Shown piece after piece: positions 35,732 through 46,837 of a stretch of DNA of 64,000 bases. The DNA lies in the NCBI GenBank assembly GCA_963813315.1, contig CAWEYO010000027.1, positions 1 through 64,000 on the forward strand. Reading direction: 5' to 3'. The notes beneath the pieces are model-generated. The model did no database searches. It had not been told where the DNA came from and saw nothing but the letters and a program-made list of their open reading frames with translations. The number at the start of each line of letters is the position of its first letter. Positions within the stretch are counted from its first letter, which is position 1. Position numbers and translations under genes: made by a program. This DNA comes from CAWEYO01 sp963813315. Lineage in GTDB: Bacteria; Pseudomonadota; Alphaproteobacteria; Rhizobiales; Rhizobiaceae.

Positions 35732-35802
35732 GTGTGGTTTACTGATTTGAAGTTCCTGAACGCGGATGCCATGGAAATGACAGGAACTTCAATCCACCAC
35801 AC
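35732..35802. repeat. Long inverted repeat 2, just upstream of DUF1761
   Basis: GTGTGG...TTGAAGTTCCTG (35732-35758) pairs with CAGGAACTTCAA...CCACAC (35781-35802). Twelve perfect inner pairs, six outer pairs and a mismatched middle; loop of 22 nt. It ends 15 bp before the DUF1761 ATG, so it could shape translation of that gene. Confidence 0.85.
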
Positions 35803-35816
35803 TAGAGGATGCCCGG

Positions 35817-36224
35817 ATGAGCTTTGCTGGAATGAACTACCTTGCCGTCGTCGTCGCCGCAGTCGCGGCTTTCGCGTTCGGCGCCGTCTACTATGGCACG
35901 CTCGGATCGCCATGGATGAAGGCAGCGCGCATCGACCCGGCAACCGCCAAAATGAGCACAAGCCTGTTCGTCACCAGTTTTGTCTGCGAACTCGTCATGG
36001 CGTGGGTTCTGGCCGGTGTCATCGGCCACCTCGGGAGCGGTCAGGTGACGTTCTGGAACGGCGTGGTCTCCGGCTTCTTCATCTGGCTGGGCTTCATGGC
36101 AACCACGATTGCCGTCAACCAGCGCTACCAGGGCTTTGGATGGGATTTGACCGTGATCGATGCCGGCCACTGGCTTGGCGTTGCTGTCATCATGGGCGCG
36201 GTCATCGGCGGGTTCGGCGTATAA
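35817..36224 (+). CDS. DUF1761 membrane protein
   Basis: A 135-residue integral membrane protein with four predicted hydrophobic helices (about residues 5-27, 48-70, 76-98, 108-130). It has the DUF1761 pattern FAFGAVYYGTLGSPWMKAAR near the first helix and GFGWDLTVIDAGHWLGVAV before the last. No function is known for the family. It stands alone, preceded by two large inverted repeats, which may control it or may be mobile insertions in front of it. Confidence 0.85.
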   Translation: MSFAGMNYLAVVVAAVAAFAFGAVYYGTLGSPWMKAARIDPATAKMSTSLFVTSFVCELVMAWVLAGVIGHLGSGQVTFWNGVVSGFFIWLGFMATTIAVNQRYQGFGWDLTVIDAGHWLGVAVIMGAVIGGFGV

Positions 36225-36397
36225 CGCATATCTTGTCCGCTGCTTCCGGCGTCCAACAGCGACCCGCTTCGCCAGCACTCGCGACGGATCGCTGCTAACA
36301 TCCTGATTTCATTCTAAAGAATGACTTGCGCGATTCAATAGACGGTTAATAATCGCGGAGCAGACTGGGAGGAAGGCGACAACGCTGGAGGACGGCC

Positions 36398-36670
36398 ATG
36401 CGTGACACCCCTGAAATGGAACTGATGCTGAAGGGCTACGGCATCACAACAGCACATATCCTGTATCACATGCCGGACCACCCGCATCTGCTTCAGACGT
36501 TCATCTGGCAGCACTACGACGTGGCGCCGAAGTTTCCCGCGCTGTTCAGCTTCATCGACTTCTGGACGGCAAGGCTCGAAGGACCGCTGCATTCGGTGAC
36601 ATACACCCACAAGCGGCTGATCGCGCCAAACGAATGGCGCAATGTCAGCGGGGAATTCGTGCTCCACTGA
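36398..36670 (+). CDS. usg: Usg family protein
   Basis: A 90-residue protein of the Usg type, first noted beside the tryptophan genes (trpF) in Proteobacteria. The whole length fits: MELMLKGYGITTAHILYHMP, DHPHLLQTFIWQHYDVAP, FPALFSFIDFWTARLEGPLH and SVTYTHKRLIAPNEWRNV. Its function is unknown. The start ATG 36398 follows GGAGGAC. No trp gene is adjacent here. Confidence 0.85.
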   Translation: MRDTPEMELMLKGYGITTAHILYHMPDHPHLLQTFIWQHYDVAPKFPALFSFIDFWTARLEGPLHSVTYTHKRLIAPNEWRNVSGEFVLH

Positions 36671-36701
36671 GATTGTGTCCGCAGGATCAGGCGGTCGGCC
36701 C

Positions 36702-36803
36702 TAGAGCAGCGGACGCATCGATGGAATCGCTGCTGCTCTATCTCTTTGTTTGAGCATCGGATTTTCCCCGAAACCGGTTCCCACTTTCGGGTCCGATGCT
36801 CTA
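36702..36803. repeat. Hairpin repeat family B, copy 3
   Basis: Full copy: starts TAGAGCAGCGGACGC and ends GGGTCCGATGCTCTA. Read inward, the ends are TAGAGCAGCGGAC and TAGAGCATCGGAC, that is, 13-bp terminal inverted repeats with one mismatch. Confidence 0.9.
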
Positions 36804-36833
36804 GGCTACGGCCTCCGGCATTGCGGGCAGCGC

Positions 36834-37496
36834 TCACCGGCTCCCGAAAATCGCCGATCCAACCCTGACGCTGGTCGCACCGAAAGCGATTGCGAGTTCG
36901 TAGTCGCCGGACATTCCCATGGAAAGCTTCCCGACGCCGGCATCGCGCGCGAGCTTTGCCAGCAAGGCGAAATGCGGCCCGGGGTTCTCGTCGACCGGCG
37001 GGATGCACATCAGCCCCTCCACGGCAAGTCCGTGGACATCACGGCAGCGCCCGACGAATGCGATCGTCTCACGCGGGTCGATGCCGGCTTTCTGCGGTTC
37101 CGAGCCCGTGTTCACCTGCACATAAAGGCGCGGTGCCTTGCCCTGCCTGCGGATCTCAGCCGCAATGGCGGCCGCGATCTTCTCGCGGTCGACCGTCTCC
37201 ATAACGTCGAAAAGCGCCACGGCCTCTTTTGCCTTGTTGGACTGCAGAGGTCCGATCAGATGAAGTTCCAGATCCGGAAATTCCGCCTTCAGCGCCGGCC
37301 ATTTGCCCTGCGCCTCCTGCACACGGTTCTCGCCGAAGATGCGGTGGCCGTCCTGGATGACCGGACGGATCGCTTCGGGCGCGAAGGTCTTCGAGACGAC
37401 GACAAGCGATACGCCGCCGGTTTCGCGTGACGATTCGCGTTCAGCCGCAGCGATCCGCGCCTTTACCTGTTCGAACCGCGCCACTGCTTCGCTCAT
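36834..37496 (-). CDS. YggS/PLPBP-type pyridoxal 5'-phosphate homeostasis protein
   Basis: A 220-residue TIM-barrel protein that binds PLP without known catalysis and buffers vitamin B6 and amino-acid pools. The start MSEAVARFEQVKARIA is at 37496. PLP lysine in LVVVSKTFAPEAIRPVI; other family segments are FGENRVQEAQGKWP, LHLIGPLQSNKAKEAV, YVQVNTGSEPQKAGIDP and LSMGMSGDYELAIAFGATSV with a C-terminal VRVGSAIFGSR. Divergent from leuS with about 107 bp between. Confidence 0.95.
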   Translation of the reverse strand: MSEAVARFEQVKARIAAAERESSRETGGVSLVVVSKTFAPEAIRPVIQDGHRIFGENRVQEAQGKWPALKAEFPDLELHLIGPLQSNKAKEAVALFDVMETVDREKIAAAIAAEIRRQGKAPRLYVQVNTGSEPQKAGIDPRETIAFVGRCRDVHGLAVEGLMCIPPVDENPGPHFALLAKLARDAGVGKLSMGMSGDYELAIAFGATSVRVGSAIFGSR

Positions 37497-37602
37497 GCCT
37501 CGATCAGCCCCATTTTGCCGGCAAGCGCGTTCCCCCGGTGTTGACGGGTCCGGCAAACCATGGTGAACGTCTCCGGCATTCTTCATAAGCGAAACACAGG
37601 GC

Positions 37603-40236
<2,634 letters not shown>

Positions 40237-40260
40237 GCGGAATTGCACATCATCGAGCCC

Positions 40261-40367
40261 TAAAGCGCGTCGCGGCGAAACGGATTTCATGCGACGCGCT
40301 TTAGGCTATTGTTTTTGTGCATGTCGTTATCCCAAAACCGCTGCGCACTTTTGGGCGACATGCATTA
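40261..40367 (+). repeat. Hairpin repeat family A, copy 3 (complete)
   Basis: Complete two-hairpin form: AAAGCGCGTCGC...GCGACGCGCTTT, linker AGGCTATTGTTTTT, then GCATGTCG...CGACATGC. Bounded by TA at each end. It lies between leuS and lptE and its right end is 2 bp from the lptE start codon. Confidence 0.95.
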
Positions 40368-40369
40368 TT

Positions 40370-40882
40370 GTGCGGACGGGAACTCTTTGCTGCCTGCTTC
40401 TGACCTCCGCTTGCACCGTCCAGCCGCTCTATTCCCAACGTCAGATGACGGAACCCTCCTTCGCCGGCACGACCGGGCAACTATCGTCGGTTTCGGTCAA
40501 ACCGGCGACGACACGTCCTGCGCAGCAAGTCCGAAACCATCTCATCTTCCTTTTCAATGGCGGCAAAGGCGAACCCGCAAGTCCGGTCTATCAGCTTGAT
40601 CTAAACATCACCGTACGCAACGAACCCTCGGCAATCATCCAGATCGCGGACGAGGATCAGCCGACCGCTGGCACCATCACGATGATCTCCAATTACAGGC
40701 TGGCGAAGGCCGGCGGCGAGGTTGCCAGGGGAACGCGGCAAGTGGCTGCCCAGTATGACGTGCCGAGGCAGGAATTCGCGCACTTGAGGGCCGAGCGGGA
40801 TGCCGAGGACCGCGCAGCGCGCGAACTCGCCGAACTGCTGCGGCTCGCCGTCGCTCAAGACCTTAGACAAGCGTCCCGTTAG
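40370..40882 (+). CDS. lptE: LPS-assembly lipoprotein LptE
   Basis: About 170 residues. Chosen start GTG 40370, where a short lipoprotein signal begins (RTGTLCCLLLTSACTVQPLY) with the lipobox LTSAC; the longer open frame upstream is only translated hairpin element. The mature part has the LptE pattern VQPLYS, QQVRNHLIFLFNGG, YQLDLNITVRNEP and SNYRLAKAGGEV. LptE plugs the LptD barrel in the outer membrane. The family A element ends 2 bp before the start and must have replaced its upstream region and possibly the ribosome site. holA, the usual next gene, is not present. Confidence 0.85.
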   Translation: MRTGTLCCLLLTSACTVQPLYSQRQMTEPSFAGTTGQLSSVSVKPATTRPAQQVRNHLIFLFNGGKGEPASPVYQLDLNITVRNEPSAIIQIADEDQPTAGTITMISNYRLAKAGGEVARGTRQVAAQYDVPRQEFAHLRAERDAEDRAARELAELLRLAVAQDLRQASR

Positions 40883-40903
40883 AGTGCGATGACTGGTTAG
40901 CAA

Positions 40904-41138
40904 ATCTCCCCCCTTGAGGGTCCTTGAGGGGGAGATGTCCGGCCGGACAGAGGGGGTGCTTAGCATCCACGAAGAATTGCCCACGCAAGGCATACAATCG
41001 AAAAGACCGCAAGGACCCGGCTACCGGCAAACGGATGACGATGTGGGAGGTGAAGTGGTGAAAAGCGGTGACGGAGAGGAGCGCTCTACGTTGCCCCCCT
41101 CTGTCCTGCCGGACATCTCCCCCGCAAGGGGGGAGATC
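40904..41138. repeat. RIME-like inverted repeat pair
   Basis: The left arm about 40904-40954 (ATCTCCCCCC...GGGGGAGATGTCCGG...GACAGAGGGGG) is mirrored at about 41093-41138 (CCCCCCTCTGTCC...CCGGACATCTCCCCC...GGGGGGAGAT). Each arm is itself a hairpin. About 140 bp of non-coding DNA lies between. It resembles the intergenic mosaic elements of rhizobia. Confidence 0.8.
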
Positions 41139-41456
41139 AGCCGAAACGTTGGGTTTCGCTAGTCAGCATCGTTGGCCTTCGGCTAACTGCTCGGCCGCCC
41201 GCCTGTACGACCATGCCGAACCCTCTTTGCCGCAAATTGCTCAGGCAGACGACCAAACCTAATGTCATCATGCTTTAGCTGCGCGCACCAGCAAGGCTCG
41301 GGGCCCGGATCGTTACTTGCGTATGTCATGACCGCGTCACAAGTTTTGGCCAAACACCGCCTGGAATTGCCAACTGGGTCGAAAGCGGCAAAGATCATGC
41401 TTGCGAATAGACCCTTGGAGCGAGACGGCTATTTGGCGGTAGCGGAGCGGAAACCA

Positions 41457-42383
41457 ATGGATTCTCGGACCACACCGTCCAGTTTCACGGAAGTCCTTGG
41501 TTCGCCAGGGTTCCAAAGCGTAAGCCTGGAGGACGAAGCGCATATCGTCGACCAGCTTATCGCCGAGCGCTCCACGACGCTTTCGCGCCACGCGCTTTGG
41601 CCGGTGTTGAGGCCGTTCATCCTTCGGTTTCTGCACTACAGGCAAGCGATCGAGATGGCCGACGACGTTGCCGGCATGGCGGGCTGGGACGCCATGTCCT
41701 ATCTCAGCGCATTGCTGTCCCTGGACGTCACGGTCAGGGGCATCGAAAACCTGCCGGCAGCGGCCGGCTTTATCCTGGCGCCCAGCCATCCGACCGGTAT
41801 CGCCGACGGTATAGCCGTTTTCGACACATTGAAGACCGTTCGTCCCGACATGGCGATCTTCGCCAACCGCGATGCGTTGCGGGTCGCGCCCGGATTCCGC
41901 GATCTGCTGATACCCGTAGAATGGCGTCAGGGCGAGAAGTCTCATGCCAAGAGCCGGGACACGCTGGAGATGACGGCGCGCTCGTTCGCGTCCAACAAGG
42001 CGATCGTGCTGTTCCCGTCGGGCCGCATCGCCCATTGGCACGAGGGGGTGCTTACCGAACGCCCTTGGCAGACCTCGCTTGTGGCGCTGGCGCGGCGCTA
42101 CCGCTATCCGGTGATCCCCGCCCGCATCACCGCCCGCAATTCGGGTCTCTTTTACTTCCTGTCGAAATATTCGACGGAGCTGCGCGACATGACGGTGTTC
42201 CACGAATTGCTCAACAAGAAGGGCCGCTCGTTCTCGATTACCATCGGAAAGCCGATCGAGGCCGACGCGCTGGAAGGCGACCCTGCCGATGTGACGGGCC
42301 GCCTCCAGCGGCACACCGTTCACGTGCTGGCGCAGAACCCCGACGCGGAGTTTTCTGTCTCCGATGTTCAAGCAAAGACATAG
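41457..42383 (+). CDS. 1-acyl-sn-glycerol-3-phosphate acyltransferase-like protein
   Basis: A 308-residue acyltransferase of the PlsC/LPLAT superfamily. Chosen start ATG 41457 (MDSRTTPSSFTEVLGSPGF); the frame is open back to 41262 but the extra residues have no family character. The catalytic H-x4-D is in APSHPTGIADG, followed by AIFANRDALRVAPG, VLFPSGRIAHWHEGVLTERP and TSLVALARRYRYPVIPARI. It may acylate lysophosphatidate or a lyso-lipid such as lyso-ornithine lipid; the N-terminal extension resembles the 'putative hemolysin' (OlsA-type) group. Confidence 0.8.
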   Translation: MDSRTTPSSFTEVLGSPGFQSVSLEDEAHIVDQLIAERSTTLSRHALWPVLRPFILRFLHYRQAIEMADDVAGMAGWDAMSYLSALLSLDVTVRGIENLPAAAGFILAPSHPTGIADGIAVFDTLKTVRPDMAIFANRDALRVAPGFRDLLIPVEWRQGEKSHAKSRDTLEMTARSFASNKAIVLFPSGRIAHWHEGVLTERPWQTSLVALARRYRYPVIPARITARNSGLFYFLSKYSTELRDMTVFHELLNKKGRSFSITIGKPIEADALEGDPADVTGRLQRHTVHVLAQNPDAEFSVSDVQAKT

Positions 42384-42385
42384 AG

Positions 42386-42415
42386 CGGCAGCACAGGTTC
42401 CCATCTGTGCTGCCG
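42386..42415. terminator. Bidirectional terminator-like hairpin
   Basis: CGGCAGCACAG-GTTCCCAT-CTGTGCTGCCG, an 11-bp perfect stem directly after the acyltransferase stop, between convergent genes. It has no T run. Confidence 0.6.
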
Positions 42416-42425
42416 CCCCACCCTA

Positions 42426-45086
42426 AGTTAGTATGCGTGTCTCCCAATATCCGAGCCCTACCATGAAGTCCGCGCTGGTGAGCGCCAGCCCTTTGGTGAG
42501 CGTGGCAAACTGGGTTGCACCGCCGGCAGCATCGCCGTTGGTGTCGTAGATCAGCGCACCGGTGGCTTGGTTGTAGATGATGCGGTCATCGGCATCGTGC
42601 GCCTCCGTGCCGATATGAAACGCATCCTCGGCCAGCGTGCCTGCTGCATTCAAAGCGGTGAATGCGTTGGTCGTCAGCCTGAAAGCTGCCAATACGTCGG
42701 TCGCCAGCTTGATCGTGTCGTCAAGCACCGAGAAATCCGTGATTTTGCACTGTTCCCGCTAAACGCGGTGTTGAAGACGAATGTATCGTTGCCGGCACCC
42801 CCGGTAAGGTGACGTTGCTGCTGACTTCCCCATACGAGTCTAGCTGTGTCCTGTGTACAACGTGTCGTTGCCATCTCCTCCGTATCAGGTCTGAGCCGTT
42901 TCCTCCGGTCAGGTAATCTGAACCTGCGCCGCCATATAGCGTGTCGTTGCCATCCTCCGATCAGCGTGTCGTCGCCGTCTCCTCCGTACAGGGCTGAGCC
43001 GTAAAGTCCGTAGCTGTCTCGACGTCGTGTCCTCCGACTAGGCGGTCTGAACCTGCGCCTCCGATCAGCGTGTCATTACCGCCGCCGCCCCACAGCGTGT
43101 CGTTGCCATCTCCTCCGTCCAGTGTGACGTTGCCATTTCCTCCGTACCGTGAGCCGAGCCCGTGCAGAAAGTCGTTGCCGTCTCCTCCGTACAGGCGTGA
43201 GCCGATGCCCGTGCAGATAGTCGTTGCCATCTCCGCCATACAGGTTGAGCCGATAGTGTCCGATCAGGTAGTCGTTGCCTTCTCCGCCATACAGCTCTGA
43301 GCCGGAGTATCCGAACAGGTAGTCTGAACCTTCGCCTCCGATCAGCGTGTCATTGCCGTCTGCGCCGTCAGGAAGTCGTCGCCGTCTCCTCCGACCAGCG
43401 TATCGTTGCCGTCCCCGCCCTCCAGCGTGTCGTCGCCGTCTCCTCCGTCCAGGTAGTTGCATCTTCGCCTCCGTCCGGTGTGTCGTCGGCTTTCCCGTCC
43501 ATCCAGAATGCACGTTCGCTTCCGTACAACCTATCATTGCCGTCTCCGCCGTACAGGGTGTCTGAACCTGCTCCGCCGACCAGCGTATCGCTGCCGTCTC
43601 TCCCGTATAGCGCGTTAGCTCCGGCATTGCCGGCAATCGTGTTGTCGGCTGCGTTGCCGGCGCCTGTGATGTCCGCGCTCCCAATCAGTGTCAAATTCTC
43701 GACACTCCCCTCCACTTGGTGACCCGCCAGGTCGAACGATATCGACGACTTTATCGTGTCATTGCCGCCCCAGAAGATATCACAACTGGCGATCATGGCG
43801 CCGTCGTCGAAGCAGAGGTACCAGCTGGCGTCAATGTCGACTACGCGGTCACTTGCATCATCAACGATGAAAGTGTCGTCGCCAGCTCCTCCGAGCAGGA
43901 TGTCTGAACCCTCACCACCGTACAGCGTGTCGTTGCCGTCCCCGCCGTACAGGGTGTCCGAACCTTCGCCTCCGTACAGCGTGTCGTTGCCGGCGCCCCC
44001 GTCCAAGGTGTCTGAACCTTCGCCTCCATACAACGTGTCGTCGCCGTCTCCCCCGATCAGGTAGTATGAAGCTTCGCCTTCATCAGGCGTATCGCTGTCG
44101 CCTTCCTCGTCCACGATTTCTCCCGCATCGTCGACGACCTCGGTGTCGCTGCCGTCTCCGCCGTCCGTGTAATCTGAACCTTCGCCTGCGGGCAGCGTGT
44201 CGTCGCCGGTTCCCGCCACCAAGGTTTCTGAACCTTCTTCGCCTTCATCGGGCGTGTCGTTGTCGCCTTCCTCGTCCACGAGTTCGCCCGGATCGCTGAC
44301 GACCTCGGTGTCCGCGCCGTCTCCGCCGTCCGCGTATTCTGAACCTTCGCCTGCGGGCAGCGTGTCGTCGCCGAAGCTCCCGACCAACGTGTCTGAATCG
44401 TTACCTTCATCGGGCGTGTCGTTGTCGCCTTGCTCGTCTGCGATTTCGCCCGGACCGCCGACGAAGTCGGTGTCGCTGCCGTCTCCGCCGTCTGTGTAAT
44501 CTGAACCTTCGCCTGCGGGCAGCGTGTCGTCGCCGAAGCTCCCGACCAACGTGTCTGAATCGTTACCTGCGTCGGTCCCGTTGCCGTTTCCGCCGTCCGT
44601 GTAATCTGAACCCTCGCCGCCGGGCAGCGTGTCATCGCCAGTGCCCGCGACCAACGTCTCAGAATCATTGCCTTCGTCGGGCGTGTCGCTGTCGCCCTCC
44701 TCGTCCACGAATTCGCCCGCATCGCCGACGACGTGGGTGTCGCTGCCGGCTTCATCATCCAGGTAATCTGCGCCTGCGCCTGCATTCAGCGTATCGTCAC
44801 CGTCTTGCCCGTGCAGGTAGTCCGCACCTCCGCCTGCGTTTAGCGTGTCGTCACCGTCTTGCCCGCGCAGGTAGTCCGCACCTCCGCGTGCGTTTAGCGT
44901 GTAGTCGCCGTCTTCCCCGTGCAGGTAGTCCGCACCAGCGCCTGCGTTCAGGGTGTCGTCGTCCCCGTTTACGAAATCGCCCGCATCGCTGACGGCCGGT
45001 GTCGCGGCCGTGGCCCCAGGCAAAGCCGTGGCCATGGTTTTTATGAAAATCGGTGACGCCACCGCTGTGGTCAAAACTGCCGTCAT
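42426..45086 (-). pseudogene. Acidic RTX (haemolysin-type Ca-binding repeat) protein, 3' third broken by several frameshifts
   Basis: A secreted-type RTX protein, about 880 residues if all frames are joined. The first 490 residues are open from ATG 45086. After 25 ordinary residues there are canonical nonapeptide-like repeats (DGDDTLNAGAGADYLHG), then about 250 residues of longer acidic repeats (period about 55: GDSDTPDEG, DDTLPAGEGSDYTDGG, DAGEIVDEEG), then canonical GGxGxDxLxGG repeats and a domain with NDTIKSSISFDLAGHQVEGS. From about 43450 the repeats continue through at least five frame changes. The C-terminus (42728 to 42426) has the usual RTX/type I secretion ending (IYNQATGALIYDTNGDAAGG). 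No type I transporter genes are nearby. Calcium binding and secretion are inferred. Confidence 0.75.
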
Positions 45087-45480
45087 GGGAACTGGTCATG
45101 GATTGGTCCTTATCGATTGCTCTTAATGGAGTGCCGCACAACAGCGGCGTGATGATTTTTTGGGCTTAATCCAGGATTGTCGTCACAAGGTTCCGGCACG
45201 ACGCCCGGCGGCGCCGTGCGCGAACACGCGGCCGTCTGCCGTTCGGAAGAAGGGGCGTTCGCTAAAGTCGTTGATCCCCGCGTCCGCAGTCATGTCTTTG
45301 ACGATGGCCGCGATTGCACTGCTGGAAGTTGCAGCCTGAATTGAAAGGACCAGACAAATCCGGCGGGAAATGCCTATGGAATCAATGTATACCTCGTCAC
45401 CGGTTGTACGTCTGGCGATAACTCAACCGCATTTTTACAACTTTTGCAAGAGGGTCGCGGGTAGGTTTTTGCAAGGGCAG
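45087..45480. other. Intergenic region upstream of the RTX gene
   Basis: About 390 bp between the RTX start and the end of the L,D-transpeptidase gene. It should hold the RTX promoter. No repeat or operator is recognised. Confidence 0.4.
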
Positions 45481-46059
45481 CTAAGAGCGCGTGACGCACA
45501 GCACGCTGCGCCGTGACAGCGCCGGCAGCAACCGCCGCATCGTCCCGGCGGCCACAGCGATGCACCCTTCCGTTGGCCCGAAGCCGGGCCGCGCAAGATG
45601 AAGGAAAATGGCGCTGCCGCGGCTGCGCCGGCGCGGCCTGATGTTCCAGTCAAGCACGAGACAGGCATCGTAGAGACGATCGTCGCGCATCATCCGCTCG
45701 TGACTGACCCGGTAAGGCAACTTGACCGGCCGGTTGTAGTTGCGATCGTCCGGCACTTCGCACCAACCGAGCGAAGGCGAAATGGCCTTCATAGGCAGTT
45801 TCGTGATTGGCGCGATGCGGCCGCGGCGGAAATAGCCGGAAAGGATGCGCATCTTGCCAAGAGGCGTTGCGCCGTCGCCTTCGCGTTTGTTTGCCAGGAT
45901 GCCGCCGCGGCCCAGCGCGCACGGAAAGACAGCTCCCGAGGCGCTGATGATCCCTTGCGATGGGCAGCCCGGTCTCGCGCGCACCGTCAGCAGGCAGAGC
46001 CCCGTCCGGTTTTTTGGAGCCGCCGCATTGCGCCCACGTTTTTTGGAGTATGATCTCAT
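45481..46059 (-). CDS. L,D-transpeptidase (YkuD-fold) family protein
   Basis: A 192-residue protein of the short YkuD-like type. It has LTVRARPG at the start of the domain, KREGDGATPLGKMRILSGYF, WCEVPDDRNYNRPVKLPY and the active-site region RGSAIFLHLARPGFGPTEGC, in which His and Cys of the H-x(n)-GC motif can be seen. The family cross-links peptidoglycan or attaches proteins to it. The N-terminus (MRSYSKKRGRNAAAPKNRTG) has no clear signal peptide, so the true start may be internal. Divergent from the response regulator gene. Confidence 0.8.
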   Translation of the reverse strand: MRSYSKKRGRNAAAPKNRTGLCLLTVRARPGCPSQGIISASGAVFPCALGRGGILANKREGDGATPLGKMRILSGYFRRGRIAPITKLPMKAISPSLGWCEVPDDRNYNRPVKLPYRVSHERMMRDDRLYDACLVLDWNIRPRRRSRGSAIFLHLARPGFGPTEGCIAVAAGTMRRLLPALSRRSVLCVTRS

Positions 46060-46153
46060 AGCGAAAGCAAATCACCGTGATTGCGCGCCAGTCACGTTCC
46101 GCACAATTGGCGGCGGGTCAACTGGATAGCGAATCGGAAGCGACGGACCAGAC

Positions 46154-46837
46154 ATGAGCTCACGCACCATCCTTATTGTCGATGACGACGACGATCTGCG
46201 CACCACTCTGGTGGAGCAATTGTCGCTTTACGAAGAGTTCGACGTTCTTCAGGAAGCGACCGCGGCCAAGGGCATCGCTGCAGTTCGCAGCGGCTTGATC
46301 GACCTTCTGATCATGGACGTCGGCCTGCCTGACATGGACGGCCGCGAGGCGGTGAAGATCCTGCGTAAGGGCGGCTACAAGGCCCCGATCATCATGCTCA
46401 CCAGTCATGACACCGATTCCGACACGATCCTCGGGCTGGAGGCGGGCGCAAACGACTACGTGACGAAACCATTCCGTTTTGCAGTGCTGCTTGCCCGCAT
46501 TCGCGCGCAGTTGCGCCAGCACGAGCAGAGCGAGGATGCGACTTTCTCCGTCGGGCCCTACACGTTCAAGCCAAGCCAGAAACTGCTTATCGACCCGCGG
46601 GGCGGCAAGGTGAGGCTGACCGAAAAGGAGGCTTCGATAATAAAATATCTTTATCGCGCGGATCAGAAGGTTATCACGCGGGACGTACTTCTGGAGGAGG
46701 TGTGGGGTTATAACTCCGGGGTGACGACGCACACATTGGAAACCCACGTCTACCGCCTGCGCCAGAAGATCGAGCGCGATCCTTCCAACGCAGAAATTCT
46801 TGTGACGGAAAGCGGCGGCTACAAGCTCGTTCCGTAG
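46154..46837 (+). CDS. OmpR-family response regulator (OtpR/CenR-like)
   Basis: A 227-residue regulator. Receiver domain residues 1-120 with the acidic cluster IVDDDDDL, phosphoacceptor Asp55 in LLIMDVGLPDMDG and Lys in YVTKPFRFAVL. Winged-helix domain residues 130-227 with LTEKEASIIKYLYRADQKVI and THTLETHVYRLRQKIERDP. The very close match to the regulator called OtpR in Brucella, which I relate to CenR of other alphaproteobacteria (envelope/cell-cycle control), is from memory. A cyclic-nucleotide-binding gene follows after hairpin repeats. No kinase is adjacent. Confidence 0.85.
   Translation: MSSRTILIVDDDDDLRTTLVEQLSLYEEFDVLQEATAAKGIAAVRSGLIDLLIMDVGLPDMDGREAVKILRKGGYKAPIIMLTSHDTDSDTILGLEAGANDYVTKPFRFAVLLARIRAQLRQHEQSEDATFSVGPYTFKPSQKLLIDPRGGKVRLTEKEASIIKYLYRADQKVITRDVLLEEVWGYNSGVTTHTLETHVYRLRQKIERDPSNAEILVTESGGYKLVP

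Noticed and set aside
44057..44785. Frame of 242 codons, Arg/Thr/Met-rich, inside the RTX gene
   Set aside because: Out-of-frame reading of the repeats; only the RTX frame shows calcium-binding repeat character.
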